Shown here: positions 8,523 through 17,755 of the stretch, piece after piece
Layout: each line of letters begins with the position of its first letter
How positions within the stretch are numbered: position 1 is the stretch's first letter
Source: Staphylococcus xylosus NJ
GTDB lineage: Bacteria; Bacillota; Bacilli; Staphylococcales; Staphylococcaceae
Direction: 5' to 3'
DNA: 64,000 bases
Assembly: GCF_000338275.1 (NCBI RefSeq)
Contig: NZ_ANMR01000043.1
Span: 1-64,000 of the forward strand
The notes under the pieces: model-generated
What the model saw: the letters and a program-made list of their open reading frames with translations, nothing else
What the model was told of the DNA's origin: nothing
Database searches by the model: none
Translations under genes and position numbers: made by a program

Positions 8523-9333
8523 ACAGTGGGAAACAATTAAAGAGTATAAAGAAATTAAATATGAAATATATGATGGTATTGCAAAAGTGACGATTAATCG
8601 TCCTGAGGTTCGTAACGCATTTACACCAAATACAGTACAGGAAATGATAGACGCATTCACAAGAGCACGTGATGACCAACGTATTTCTGTTATTATCTTA
8701 ACTGGTGAAGGAGATAAAGCATTTTGTTCAGGAGGAGATCAAAAAGTACGTGGCCACGGTGGTTACGTAGGTGATGATCAAATTCCTCGTTTAAATGTAT
8801 TAGATTTACAAAGACTTATCCGTGTTATTCCGAAACCTGTCGTTGCAATGGTGAGAGGTTATTCAATCGGTGGTGGGCACGTCCTTAGCGTCGTTTGTGA
8901 CTTAACAATCGCAGCAGACAATGCCATCTTTGGACAAACTGGCCCTAAAGTTGGATCATTTGATGCTGGGTACGGTTCAGGTTATTTAGCTCGTATCGTA
9001 GGACACAAAAAAGCTCGCGAGATATGGTACTTATGCCGTCAATATGACGCTCAACAAGCTTTAGACATGGGCTTAGTAAATACAGTTGTTCCATTAGACC
9101 AAGTTGAAGATGAAACAGTTCAATGGTGTCAAGAAATGAAACAACATTCACCAACGGCTTTAAGATTCTTGAAAGCAGCTATGAATGCAGACACTGATGG
9201 TTTAGCTGGACTTCAACAAATGGCTGGTGACGCTACTTTACTTTACTATACAACAGATGAAGCAAAAGAAGGCAGAGATGCATTTAAAGAAAAACGCGAT
9301 CCAGACTTTGATCAATTCCCTAAATTCCCATAG
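8515..9333 (+). CDS. menB: 1,4-dihydroxy-2-naphthoyl-CoA synthase MenB
   Basis: A crotonase-fold enzyme that closes the second ring of menaquinone from o-succinylbenzoyl-CoA. It has 272 residues. Signature segments are [15 protein letters not shown] (CoA and flexible loop), [21 protein letters not shown] (oxyanion hole) and [18 protein letters not shown], which contains the conserved Asp/Tyr pocket residues. A GGAGGAGC site within menH precedes its ATG. It is the last gene of the men operon and is followed by a strong terminator. MenC and MenE, which act between MenH and MenB, are not here. Confidence 0.97.
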   Translation: MTRQWETIKEYKEIKYEIYDGIAKVTINRPEVRNAFTPNTVQEMIDAFTRARDDQRISVIILTGEGDKAFCSGGDQKVRGHGGYVGDDQIPRLNVLDLQRLIRVIPKPVVAMVRGYSIGGGHVLSVVCDLTIAADNAIFGQTGPKVGSFDAGYGSGYLARIVGHKKAREIWYLCRQYDAQQALDMGLVNTVVPLDQVEDETVQWCQEMKQHSPTALRFLKAAMNADTDGLAGLQQMAGDATLLYYTTDEAKEGRDAFKEKRDPDFDQFPKFP

Positions 9334-9379
9334 AATTTGAATGGAAATCAATACTAAAAATAAATAAGCATTTATCGAT

Positions 9380-9413
9380 TAACTAGATGGGCTGTGTCTC
9401 ATCTAGTTTTTTT
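9380..9413 (+). terminator. Terminator of the men operon
   Basis: AACTAGATG (9381-9389) pairs perfectly with CATCTAGTT (9400-9408) and is followed by TTTTTT. Confidence 0.9.
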
Positions 9414-9592
9414 ATATGAACAATGATGAAAGTGTAAAATGATATTTTATCGAAAATTTACGCTTAAGATTATCAACATAACATGGTAATACATAAAAAT
9501 AATTATAGATAAAGTAATATAAATCTAATTTCCCTCTAATATATAGCGAGAAACTTTTAGTGTAAAAACTTTTTTGAACTTAATTATTGTAT

Positions 9593-9621
9593 TTGACTAA
9601 AATTAAAACGTAGATTAATAT
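9593..9621 (+). promoter_or_regulatory. Sigma-A-type promoter of the SarZ-like gene
   Basis: TTGACT (9593-9598) and TAATAT (9616-9621) are spaced by 17 bases, 28 bases before the ATG. The rest of the 316-base gap after menB holds only the men terminator. Confidence 0.5.
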
Positions 9622-9649
9622 TATAATTGAGAAGGGGTGAGGAGAAAAC

Positions 9650-10108
9650 ATGACAATAGATATATATGATCAAATGAGAAAAGAAATGTGTTATTTGTTT
9701 TATATTACAAGTAAAGAAGTTGTAAACAGGTTTAATAAGTATTTGAAACGGTATGATATAAGTTTTCCTAACTATATTGTTTTATTGTATATAGAAAATG
9801 AAACTCCAATATACATAAAAACGTTATGTAATGAATTGTACTTAGATTCAGGAACAATCAGTCCAATCATTAAAAGGCTAGAGAAAAAAGAATTGATTCG
9901 TCGTCTTAGAACAGAGGATGATGAAAGAAGAGTGAAAGTAATGTTAACTACAAAGGGGATAAAATTAAAGGAAGAATTTTCTAAAATTTCAGAAGAAGTG
10001 ATTCAACAATTTGACATGGAAAAGGAAGATTCATTAGCTTATTATCAGATATTAAAAACGTTTGCTGAAAAAAATATTTATTCTACAAATGACAATAGAA
10101 AAGATTAA
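9650..10108 (+). CDS. SarZ/OhrR-type MarR-family regulator
   Basis: A winged-helix DNA-binding regulator of 152 residues. The recognition region DSGTISPIIKRLEKKELIRR (about 72-91) is followed by the wing DDERRVKVMLT. A single Cys at position 14 in KEMCYLFYITSKEVV matches the peroxide-sensing Cys of SarZ, MgrA and one-Cys OhrR proteins, so a redox switch is plausible. The whole sequence resembles SarZ (from memory) but diverges in the C-terminal half, so I treat it as a paralogue. It has its own promoter and a good GAGAAGGGGTGAGGAG site. In S. aureus this position, between menB and the aminotransferase, is occupied by sspABC, so its targets may differ from those of SarZ. Confidence 0.8.
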   Translation: MTIDIYDQMRKEMCYLFYITSKEVVNRFNKYLKRYDISFPNYIVLLYIENETPIYIKTLCNELYLDSGTISPIIKRLEKKELIRRLRTEDDERRVKVMLTTKGIKLKEEFSKISEEVIQQFDMEKEDSLAYYQILKTFAEKNIYSTNDNRKD

Positions 10109-10170
10109 AATGAAAATTATATTTAATAAGTACAACAAAGTAAGCTAATAATCATATCGATTAAAAATTA

Positions 10171-10275
10171 AAACACCAACATCAATGTTGAAGTTAATCT
10201 ACACCATATGCTTATAACTATCAATAGGAAAGTCAAAGCGGCATAATTCAACCTTACATTTAGTTGGTGGCTTTT
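10171..10275 (-). terminator. Long inverted repeat downstream of the aminotransferase gene
   Basis: ACACCAAC near the left end pairs with GTTGGTGG near the right end, and TTGAA / TTCAA pairs inside, leaving a long loop. It probably acts as a terminator region between the convergent regulator and aminotransferase genes. Confidence 0.4.
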
Positions 10276-10276
10276 A

Positions 10277-11440
10277 TTATGAATTAAAATTTTGAGCAAG
10301 ATATTGTTCTAATCTTCTCATAGCTTCTTTTAATGCATCAAGTTCATATGCATAAGAAATACGTACGTGGCCTTTGCCAATATCGGTAAATGCAGAACCA
10401 GGAACAATGGCAACATGTGCATTTTCTAAAATATCTACACAAAAGTCAAAGTCATCTTCTGTAAAATTCTTAATGCTAGGAAAAACATAAAATGCACCCT
10501 CGGGTTTAGCATCTAGTTCAAACCCCATTGATTCTAATTTACTAATTAAAAAGTCACGTCGTTCGATATATGCTTCATTCATGTATTGCGGCGCTTCTAA
10601 ACCCTCATTTAAAGCTGCAATACATGCAATTTGAGCAGGAACGTTGGCACAAATACAATTATAAGCATGCATAAAAGTTAATTTTTCAATTAGATACTCT
10701 GGACCAATCAAAAATCCAATACGTATGCCAGTAGCAGAATGTGATTTGCTTAACCCGCCAACAAGTAATAATTGATCGCGAATTACTTCAAATTCTGCAA
10801 AAGAAGTATGTTTACCAGTAAAAGTATTTTCAGCATAGATTTCATCACTAATGATAAAAATCTCTTTATCTTTCAATTTGTTAGCAATGGCTTGTACTTC
10901 ACTATAAGACAATATCACGCCGGTTGGATTAGTAGGGTAGTTTAGTAGTACTGCTTTAGTATTTTGGGTTATATGTTTTTCCAGTGCTTCAGGTGTTACT
11001 TTGTAGTCAGATACCGTCGTATCAATGTAAACTGGAATACCTCCAAGTGTTTTGATAAGTGGAATGTAGCCAGCATATACTGGTCCAGGAACTAATATTT
11101 CATCTCCTTCATCGATTATACTTCTTAAAGCAGTATCTAAGGCTTCGCTAGCACCATTAGTGATAATGATTTCTTCCGACCTATATGTAAAGCCATAGCG
11201 TTGTTCAAAATATTGACTCACTGCATTTCTTGTTTCAATTAATCCTTTGTTATGTGAATAACTCGTTTGATCTTCATTAATCGCATTTATGTACGCAGCT
11301 TTCACCTCTTTAGGCATAGGAAAGTCTGGTTGGCCTATAGTTAAGTTAATACAATCTTCAATCCCTTTAATACGATTTGAAAATTGACGGATGCTAGGTG
11401 CTGATAAATGTTTTGAATTGTTATTTAATGAAAGTTTCAT
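10277..11440 (-). CDS. Class I/II PLP-dependent aminotransferase (PatA/AraT type)
   Basis: A fold-type I aminotransferase of 387 residues. Visible are the NxSYSHNKGL substrate segment, NYPTNPTGVILS (about 169-180), the DEIYAE cofactor Asp and the PLP Lys within GGLSKSHSATGIRIGF (about 232-247). Family members from Bacillus (PatA) transaminate aromatic or N-acetyl-diaminopimelate substrates; the substrate here is not certain. I choose ATG 11440 (MKLSLNNNSK), because GAGGTG lies 9 bases before it, whereas the in-frame GTG at 11452 overlaps that site. A large perfect hairpin fills its leader (11468-11551). Confidence 0.85.
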   Translation of the reverse strand: MKLSLNNNSKHLSAPSIRQFSNRIKGIEDCINLTIGQPDFPMPKEVKAAYINAINEDQTSYSHNKGLIETRNAVSQYFEQRYGFTYRSEEIIITNGASEALDTALRSIIDEGDEILVPGPVYAGYIPLIKTLGGIPVYIDTTVSDYKVTPEALEKHITQNTKAVLLNYPTNPTGVILSYSEVQAIANKLKDKEIFIISDEIYAENTFTGKHTSFAEFEVIRDQLLLVGGLSKSHSATGIRIGFLIGPEYLIEKLTFMHAYNCICANVPAQIACIAALNEGLEAPQYMNEAYIERRDFLISKLESMGFELDAKPEGAFYVFPSIKNFTEDDFDFCVDILENAHVAIVPGSAFTDIGKGHVRISYAYELDALKEAMRRLEQYLAQNFNS

Positions 11441-11467
11441 TATATTTTTCACCTCAAAATTAAAAAT

Positions 11468-11551
11468 ACCGAATTGTATTTAAATATGTATAGATTGTTT
11501 GGAAGTACTTCAACATTTATCATAACATATTTAAAATCAATACAATTCGGT
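11468..11551 (-). terminator. Large hairpin between the acyltransferase and aminotransferase genes
   Basis: ACCGAATTGTATT (11468-11480) pairs perfectly with AATACAATTCGGT (11539-11551), and AAATATGT (11482-11489) with ACATATTT (11525-11532). A GAAGTACTTC palindrome lies in the loop. On the minus strand it is followed by ATTTTTAATTTT and then the aminotransferase ribosome-binding site. It probably terminates acyltransferase transcripts and may attenuate the gene after it. Confidence 0.75.
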
Positions 11552-11562
11552 TTAATACTTAT

Positions 11563-12567
11563 TTATCCTTTGAATTTAAAAGGAGATTGTAAATTTATAA
11601 TTGGGTTTGTCCATTTAGATACAAACCGTGTTGACAGTATATATACAATTATAGACGTAACAATAACTAAATAAAGATAGGTTAAGATACTGATATGATC
11701 TTTAAATGGATATATTTCAAAGCCACGGATGATACCAATAAATAAACCATGTAGTAAATACACATGCATTGTTCTACGACCTATATATGTATAAAATTTT
11801 TCTTTTTCAGGTATTAGATTAAAGAAAGCAAACATCGTAATTAAAACGATAACATATAATAACAATCTTTTGATTGGGCTATAGAAATCTAGCTTTCCTT
11901 CAAGTGACATATAGGGCGAATCGCCTAGCAACCAATTGGAGTTAATTGGGTGATAGGTGTATAGAACATAAAAGGCTAGTAAAGTGATGATAACTATTGG
12001 TAGAAACTTTTTATTTCTTAAAAGCTGTGTATGTTTATTTGTAAATAAATAGCCTATATAGAATATTGGGAAGAACATAATCGTCCTAGAAAAGCTTAAG
12101 TAATTATCTATATTCTCAGAATACCCAGCGAATAGTGAAATGATCACTGCTATAGGTAATACATAATATGGTTTATAATCCTTAACTATTACTAATATTA
12201 CGTGGAAAAAGAATAATGTAAGTAAAAACCATAATGCAAATACTGGATCAAAAGGATCGAACTGAACACTATCTTCTTTACCAGTTAAGTAATAGTAAAA
12301 AGAGAAAAAGCCAAAGAATATAACATATGGAACTAATAATTTTTTTGATACTTTTTCTAAATAACCAACTTCACCAGCTTTTTTTGCAAAATAACCTGAA
12401 ATAAACAAAAATCCTGGCATATGAAAGCTGTATATTGTTAAATACAATGAAGATAAATAAGAGCTGGCTTCTGTATATGGCTGTAATAGATGACCAAAGA
12501 CTACAAGAAAAATCAGTGCAGCTCTTGCATTATCGAAAAAGTAATCTCTTTCTTTCAATTGTGACAT
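11563..12567 (-). CDS. Acyltransferase-3 / fucose-4-O-acetylase-like membrane protein
   Basis: An integral membrane O-acyltransferase of 334 residues with about ten helices. The family start DNARAALIFLVVFGH carries the conserved His of acyltransferase-3 proteins (relatives: IcaC, OafA, WecH). FHMPGFLFISGYFAKK and a late LLHGLFIG complete the pattern. Its substrate is not known; O-acetylation or export of a wall polysaccharide is plausible. An acyltransferase of this family next to atl is also found, from memory, in S. aureus. The ATG at 12567 follows an AAAGGAG site. It is divergent from the regulator at 12774. Confidence 0.82.
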   Translation of the reverse strand: MSQLKERDYFFDNARAALIFLVVFGHLLQPYTEASSYLSSLYLTIYSFHMPGFLFISGYFAKKAGEVGYLEKVSKKLLVPYVIFFGFFSFYYYLTGKEDSVQFDPFDPVFALWFLLTLFFFHVILVIVKDYKPYYVLPIAVIISLFAGYSENIDNYLSFSRTIMFFPIFYIGYLFTNKHTQLLRNKKFLPIVIITLLAFYVLYTYHPINSNWLLGDSPYMSLEGKLDFYSPIKRLLLYVIVLITMFAFFNLIPEKEKFYTYIGRRTMHVYLLHGLFIGIIRGFEIYPFKDHISILTYLYLVIVTSIIVYILSTRFVSKWTNPIINLQSPFKFKG

Positions 12568-12773
12568 TCGGTTTCTCCTTTAAGTAGTACGATAAATTTT
12601 ATATATACTAGTTCTAATCTATTATAAAACCCATGAGAAATGCAACAAAATAGTACAATTTGTCTTTTATTATTGTATATTATGAGGGATGCTATTATAA
12701 TGTTAAGAAATAAAATAGTGTAAAAACTTATGATTTTAACTAAGCTAAATTAATGATAGTGGAGATGAGCAAC

Positions 12774-13196
12774 ATGTACAAACAACTAGAACAGTTAATT
12801 ACACTTACAGGTAATGATTTGAATTTGGTAAGTAGAAGATTTGGTCAGAGAACTGATTTGACTCCTGAGCAATTAGAAATGTTAAGAATATTATATAACT
12901 ATGAAGTGTTATCTCAGTATGATTTGACTATGAAAATTAATAAAGAACAATCGATTGTTTCGCGTTGGATAAAAAAGTTATGTCAGATGGGGTATATAAC
13001 GAGCAAGCAATCCAATAAAGACATGAGATGTAAAGATTTGATGGTTACAGAAAAGGCGAAAGAATTGGTACGACAAATTAATGAGGTTAGAGTAGCTTTG
13101 ATTGAAGCACGTTGCCAAAATCTTACATCTAAAGACATAGAAAATTTAAACAAATTACTATATAAGTTAAATGTACACCAAGTATATATGCACTAG
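12774..13196 (+). CDS. MarR/SarA-family regulator adjacent to atl
   Basis: A winged-helix protein of 140 residues. The helix-turn-helix lies around SQYDLTMKINKEQSIVSRWIKKLCQMGYI, and the wing contains SNKDMRCKDLMVTEKA, where KDMR replaces the usual DxR motif. I choose ATG 12774 (MYKQLEQLI) because GTGGAG is 9 bases before it; ATGs at 12753 and 12765 lie before or against that site. The same arrangement, a MarR-type gene convergent with atl, occurs in other staphylococci. A homologue in S. epidermidis has, to my recollection, been linked to autolysin control (AtlR). It shares a large bidirectional terminator with atl. Control of atl is an inference from position. Confidence 0.75.
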   Translation: MYKQLEQLITLTGNDLNLVSRRFGQRTDLTPEQLEMLRILYNYEVLSQYDLTMKINKEQSIVSRWIKKLCQMGYITSKQSNKDMRCKDLMVTEKAKELVRQINEVRVALIEARCQNLTSKDIENLNKLLYKLNVHQVYMH

Positions 13197-13204
13197 TTAA
13201 TTAA

Positions 13205-13275
13205 TTAAAAAAGAAGCGTACATAATGACAATAACTTGCGATAAGTATTGTCATTAGTACGCTTCTTTTAATTGA
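13205..13275. terminator. Bidirectional terminator between the regulator and atl
   Basis: AAAAGAAGCGTAC (13209-13221) pairs perfectly with GTACGCTTCTTTT (13258-13270), and the inner AATGACAATA / TATTGTCATT extends it. A-run and T-run flanks suit both convergent genes. Confidence 0.9.
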
Positions 13276-13295
13276 TTTAATGTTTTAAAGTAATA

Positions 13296-16200
13296 TTATT
13301 TATACGTATCTACGTCGAAATATTTACCTAGTTTATCCATAGAATCATAGAAACCTTTAATACGAGTAGCATTATGAGAGGCCCATGCTACGTCTGTTGC
13401 GTATTGGTGAACACCTGGATTTTCAGGGTTCCAACGCATTTTATAAAGTGTATTTTGACCTTTATCAATATATGATTCAGATATAAATTTAGCGCCGCCA
13501 ACTATAGCTTTTTTAACTGTATTCCAGCCATTATTTTTAGCTGTTATAAATCCTTGTTTTACAGCGTCACTATCAACTGCGCCGATACCAAACATATTAT
13601 AATATTTATTTGGACCATCGGTAACAACTTTATTGTCTACAACATCGCCGCCATTTGCAAGTTTAGATGTACCATTACCAGTTTCAAGTAGTGCATGAGA
13701 TATTAAATATACTTCGTTGATATCGTAAGTCTGAGCAGCTTCACTAAATGCTGCGCCTTGACCTTCTAAAATCCCTTTACCAACAAGTAATTTATCTAAA
13801 TCAGCTGCACCAATATTTTGTGTTTTATCTAAACGTAAAAATTGATATTTTTGAGTCTCATTTTTTATTAACTTACTTGAATCCATAGCGTTTTTGATTT
13901 CACTCGCTGTAGCATCTTCCCATTTTCCAGGTGTGTGTTGAATTTGTGGTTTAGCAGTTAACCCTTTTTGGATAGCGACAGCTTGATCTAAAGTAATGCC
14001 TGAATCATAGTATTTTACTAATTCTTTACGTAAATCAGCCTCTTTAATCCAAACGATTTTACCATTAGATAATTTACCATGGTACCAAGTGGTACCATTA
14101 ATCACTTGAGTTTCATAAACTGTGAAAATAGTTTCATAGAAATCTTTAAGTGAACCTGCTGGAGTTGTAGATGTTGGATCTAAATAATAGTTACCATTTT
14201 TATTGAAGACCACATAATCATATTTATACGGAGTTACCGCTGATTTAGTAACACTTTGTGAATTAGTAACATTAGCATTATTAGATGGTTGTACCTTATT
14301 TAAATCATTCGCAGCTATCCAACCAGTTTTGTTGTTTACAATACCATAAACGTATTCGTCTTTATCGACGTAGACAGATTTAGATGCATTAAAGTGATTG
14401 TTTTTAAGATTATTAAGTGTATCCAGTTGTTGTGATTTCGTACCCCATGGCACTGCGTAAAGACCATTATTAGTTGCTTTAACAGTATATTGGCCATTTT
14501 TAGCACTTGTTTGGCTTAAATTACGAGTATTAATATCTTTTGTATTAATCCAACCAATTGGCGTATTTTGATTAACATTTTGTATTAATACATAAGTGTT
14601 ATTTCCTTCAGTACGTTGTTTTGTAACATTATAAGTTTTTCCAGCTAGTTTTGTTGCGTCTTTACCTTGTTGATCATAAACGGTTGCTTTAATGCCAGAA
14701 TTTTTGGTGTTTAACTGACCAATTTTACTTACACTTTGTGTTTGGTTAGTGTTTGCTTTTTTTGTTACTTCTTTAACTGTAATATCACCAGTTTGCATCC
14801 AACCTATAATAGTATTAGTTTTGTTATCAGTAATTAAGTAAAATGAATTATTACCTAGTGTTGCTTTTTTACTTAGTTTATATGTTTGTCCATTAACATA
14901 TGGCTTTTGAACACCTTGTTTATCATATACAGTTGTATATACACCGTGATTGTTTTTAGCAACAGTACCTTGTTGGTTTGTAAGTATATCTACAGTTAAT
15001 TTCCCTGAATTTGTAGTAGGGGATGTAGCTGTATTACTTGTTGAAGATAACTTGCTTAAGCTTACCCAACCAGATAGATTATTTACGGTTCCGTAAATAT
15101 AGTTAATGTTACCAATCTGTTGTTGTTTTGTTGCTTTGAACGTTTGTGTAGATTTTCCTGAAACTGTACCTGCTTTTTGAGAACCTGTGCCCCAAGGAAC
15201 TGTATATATCGTTTCGCCAGATTTGATTTGGTAAGTTTTATTAATGCTAGTTGCTGCTTTAGCCGTATTATAATTAACATCGCCTTGGTGTACCCAACCA
15301 ATTAATGTACCTTTATTAAAATCAGAAACCAAATAGAAATTTTCATTACCTAAAGTAGCTGATTTTGTAATTTTAAGTGTTTGGTTCGTGCGATCAGTTT
15401 TCTTACCATTTTGGTCGTATACTGTAGTATATAAACCATCATTAGTAGTATTAATTCGTCCAACGCCATTGTTCGCTGTTACTTTCAAGCTACCTGTTTT
15501 AGCTGGGGTAGTTGCACCAGTATTACTCGAACCTGTATTATTAGAGCTATTTCCACTCGTACTACCTGAAGTGGATGTACCCCAAGCAGCTGCTTGACCT
15601 GTCTTAATTAAATATTTTTCATAAATAAGGTCATATAATTCATCGTAACTATAATTATGTGCAGCTAAGTATCCATGAGGATCAGTATGGTCAGTACCAC
15701 CTAAGTAATTACTTACTGCTTTATGTGTCCAAACAGTACCAATTCCATCATATTCAGCACTATCAGGGGCTAAACCATAATACTGTAAGTTTGTTGCTGC
15801 ATAATCAGCATAGTTATTTATTGAACGAGCAAATGAATCATAGTCATGAGTATGAACTAATTCAACATGTATGAAACGTTGATTGGCTACAGCGCCGCCG
15901 CCCCAAGCTAAGTAGTCAGTATTTGCTGTTTCAATAATTCGATTTCCATCTACGTAAGCATGTACAAAAGCATTTTGATAATTATTCTTCATATAATTGA
16001 TTTCACCAGTGATTGTTGAATTATCATTTGCAGTATCATGCATAACAATACCTTCAGGTTTACCGTAGCGATAATTATATTTTGGTAAATATGAAGCTAT
16101 GTCTTGTTCATAGTTTGGTGCTTTAAAGTTGTTCTTGCGGATGTAATTGTTAATTGAAGAACTTACTTTTGGCGAATATTTTGGTAATGTTGAACGTGTT

Positions 16201-17522
16201 GTTGCTTCTTTTGTCAGCGCAGAACGTGTTGCGACTGTTGAATTGGCACTTCTAGCTATTCTAAGTTTAGGTGTCGTTTGTGTGTTATATAAATTAGCAT
16301 TTGCTGCTTTAGTAGTGTTTGTGCTGTCGTTTTGAACAGCGTCAGTATCCTCTTTAGTAGAAGAATCATCAGAATTCACACTATGATTAGTTACAACTTG
16401 CTTGTCTTTAGAAGTAACTTCCTCTTTATCAGTACCAGTGCTGTCGTTTTGAATAGCGTCAGTATCTTCTTTAGTAGAAGAATCATCAGAATTCACACTA
16501 TGATTAGTTACAACTTGCTTGTCTTTAGAAGTAACTTTATCTTTATCAGTACCAGTGCTGTCGTTTTGAATAGCGTCAGTATCCTCTTTAGTAGAAGAAT
16601 CATCAGAATTCACACTATGATTAGTTACAACTTGCTTGTCTTCAGAAGTAACTTCCTCTTTATCAGTACTAGCGTTATCATTTTGAATAGCGTCAGTATC
16701 CTCTTTAGTAGAAGAATCATCAGAATTCACACTATGATTAGTTACAACTTGCTTGTCTTCAGAAGTAACTTCATCTTTATCAGTACCAGCGCTATCTTTT
16801 TGAACAGCATCAGTATTCTCTTTAGTAGAAGAATCATCAGAATTCACACTATCATTAGTCATATCTTGCTTGTCTTCAGAAGTAACTTCCTCTTTATCAG
16901 TACTAGCGTTATCATTTTGAATAGCGTCAGTATCCTCTTTAGTAGAAGAATCATCAGAAACTACACTGTCATTAGTTACAACTTGCTTGTCTTCAGAAGT
17001 AACTTCCTCTTTATCAGTACCAGCGCTATCTTTTTGAACAGCGTCAGTATCTTGTTCGGTTGTATTATCTGATGCGTTATCATTGTTAGTTGTTTCATTA
17101 GAAGTAACATTACTTTGAACAGCGTCTTGATTCGTCTCTATATTATGATTATCATTTTGTTGCGCTTCTTGACCTTGACCATTTTGGTTATATGTATCTT
17201 GAGTTGGTGTTTGATCAGAAATTTGATTGTTCAACTCATCAATTTGAGCATCATAGTTTGAGTCGTGATCAGTAGATGACTGTTTAATTTGTGTAGGGTC
17301 TTGGTAGACTTGTGTACCTGAAATGTTTGCTGTTGGTTTACTAATTTCAGACTTAATTTTTTCACTTTGGTTAAGTGCTTTATCATCATTTAAAATATTT
17401 TTATTAGGCGTTTGATCTTGTGTTTTATCTGCCGCCTGTGCGTGATGAGTTGTCAAAGCTGTACCTGCTAATGTAAGTGCTATAATTGAAGGTACCTTAT
17501 AAGAGTTTTTATTCTTAGCCAT
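13296..17522 (-). CDS. atl: Bifunctional autolysin Atl (amidase + glucosaminidase), repeat-bearing
   Basis: The major murein hydrolase, secreted and later split into N-acetylmuramoyl-L-alanine amidase and endo-beta-N-acetylglucosaminidase. It acts at the division septum and in attachment and biofilm. It has 1408 residues. A signal peptide ends at about AQA(30). The acidic Ser/Asp/Thr-rich propeptide contains six 39-residue repeats plus a partial one (about 157-405). The Amidase_2 domain (about 455-650) has zinc ligands in VMHDTAND, VWTHKA and HTDPH. GW-type SH3 repeats R1-R3 (about 680-1160) bind teichoic acid. The C-terminal glucosaminidase (about 1190-1408) has the catalytic Glu in SHALLETGNG. 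S. aureus Atl is about 1256 residues, so most of the extra length is the repeat propeptide. Ribosome-binding site AAAGGGGC. Confidence 0.96.
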   Translation of the reverse strand: MAKNKNSYKVPSIIALTLAGTALTTHHAQAADKTQDQTPNKNILNDDKALNQSEKIKSEISKPTANISGTQVYQDPTQIKQSSTDHDSNYDAQIDELNNQISDQTPTQDTYNQNGQGQEAQQNDNHNIETNQDAVQSNVTSNETTNNDNASDNTTEQDTDAVQKDSAGTDKEEVTSEDKQVVTNDSVVSDDSSTKEDTDAIQNDNASTDKEEVTSEDKQDMTNDSVNSDDSSTKENTDAVQKDSAGTDKDEVTSEDKQVVTNHSVNSDDSSTKEDTDAIQNDNASTDKEEVTSEDKQVVTNHSVNSDDSSTKEDTDAIQNDSTGTDKDKVTSKDKQVVTNHSVNSDDSSTKEDTDAIQNDSTGTDKEEVTSKDKQVVTNHSVNSDDSSTKEDTDAVQNDSTNTTKAANANLYNTQTTPKLRIARSANSTVATRSALTKEATTRSTLPKYSPKVSSSINNYIRKNNFKAPNYEQDIASYLPKYNYRYGKPEGIVMHDTANDNSTITGEINYMKNNYQNAFVHAYVDGNRIIETANTDYLAWGGGAVANQRFIHVELVHTHDYDSFARSINNYADYAATNLQYYGLAPDSAEYDGIGTVWTHKAVSNYLGGTDHTDPHGYLAAHNYSYDELYDLIYEKYLIKTGQAAAWGTSTSGSTSGNSSNNTGSSNTGATTPAKTGSLKVTANNGVGRINTTNDGLYTTVYDQNGKKTDRTNQTLKITKSATLGNENFYLVSDFNKGTLIGWVHQGDVNYNTAKAATSINKTYQIKSGETIYTVPWGTGSQKAGTVSGKSTQTFKATKQQQIGNINYIYGTVNNLSGWVSLSKLSSTSNTATSPTTNSGKLTVDILTNQQGTVAKNNHGVYTTVYDKQGVQKPYVNGQTYKLSKKATLGNNSFYLITDNKTNTIIGWMQTGDITVKEVTKKANTNQTQSVSKIGQLNTKNSGIKATVYDQQGKDATKLAGKTYNVTKQRTEGNNTYVLIQNVNQNTPIGWINTKDINTRNLSQTSAKNGQYTVKATNNGLYAVPWGTKSQQLDTLNNLKNNHFNASKSVYVDKDEYVYGIVNNKTGWIAANDLNKVQPSNNANVTNSQSVTKSAVTPYKYDYVVFNKNGNYYLDPTSTTPAGSLKDFYETIFTVYETQVINGTTWYHGKLSNGKIVWIKEADLRKELVKYYDSGITLDQAVAIQKGLTAKPQIQHTPGKWEDATASEIKNAMDSSKLIKNETQKYQFLRLDKTQNIGAADLDKLLVGKGILEGQGAAFSEAAQTYDINEVYLISHALLETGNGTSKLANGGDVVDNKVVTDGPNKYYNMFGIGAVDSDAVKQGFITAKNNGWNTVKKAIVGGAKFISESYIDKGQNTLYKMRWNPENPGVHQYATDVAWASHNATRIKGFYDSMDKLGKYFDVDTYK
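16322..17055 (-). repeat. Tandem 117-bp (39-codon) repeats in the atl propeptide
   Basis: The GCGTCAGTAT-type unit border recurs at 16339, 16456, 16573, 16690, 16807, 16924 and 17041, exactly 117 bases apart. Each unit encodes DTDA[IV]Q[KN]D... then TDKEEVTSEDKQVVTN and SVNSDDSSTKE. Neighbouring units are nearly identical, implying recent expansion and probable copy-number variation. The unit length is a multiple of three, which also creates a long but spurious antisense frame. Confidence 0.97.
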
Positions 17523-17755
17523 TAAACTGCCCCTTTAACTTTATAAATTTAAATTCATTATAATACGACTAAGGAAAGAGTGACTTATTTTTCACCGATT
17601 TGTAATATAAAATTAATCTTATTAAGTTTTGGAAAAGATTTAACATACGATTTAAAGCGTTATAACGCCTTATTCACAATATATTGAAAAAATACACGCT
17701 GGAGAATATTACAAAAGTTAGATGAAATATTACTGTAAAAATACAACAAATAATA

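Noticed and set aside
16332..17072. Plus-strand open frame of 246 codons across atl
   Set aside because: It is antisense to the 117-bp repeats of atl. The repeat length is a multiple of three, so one stop-free unit makes the whole stretch open. No ribosome-binding site and no plausible product.
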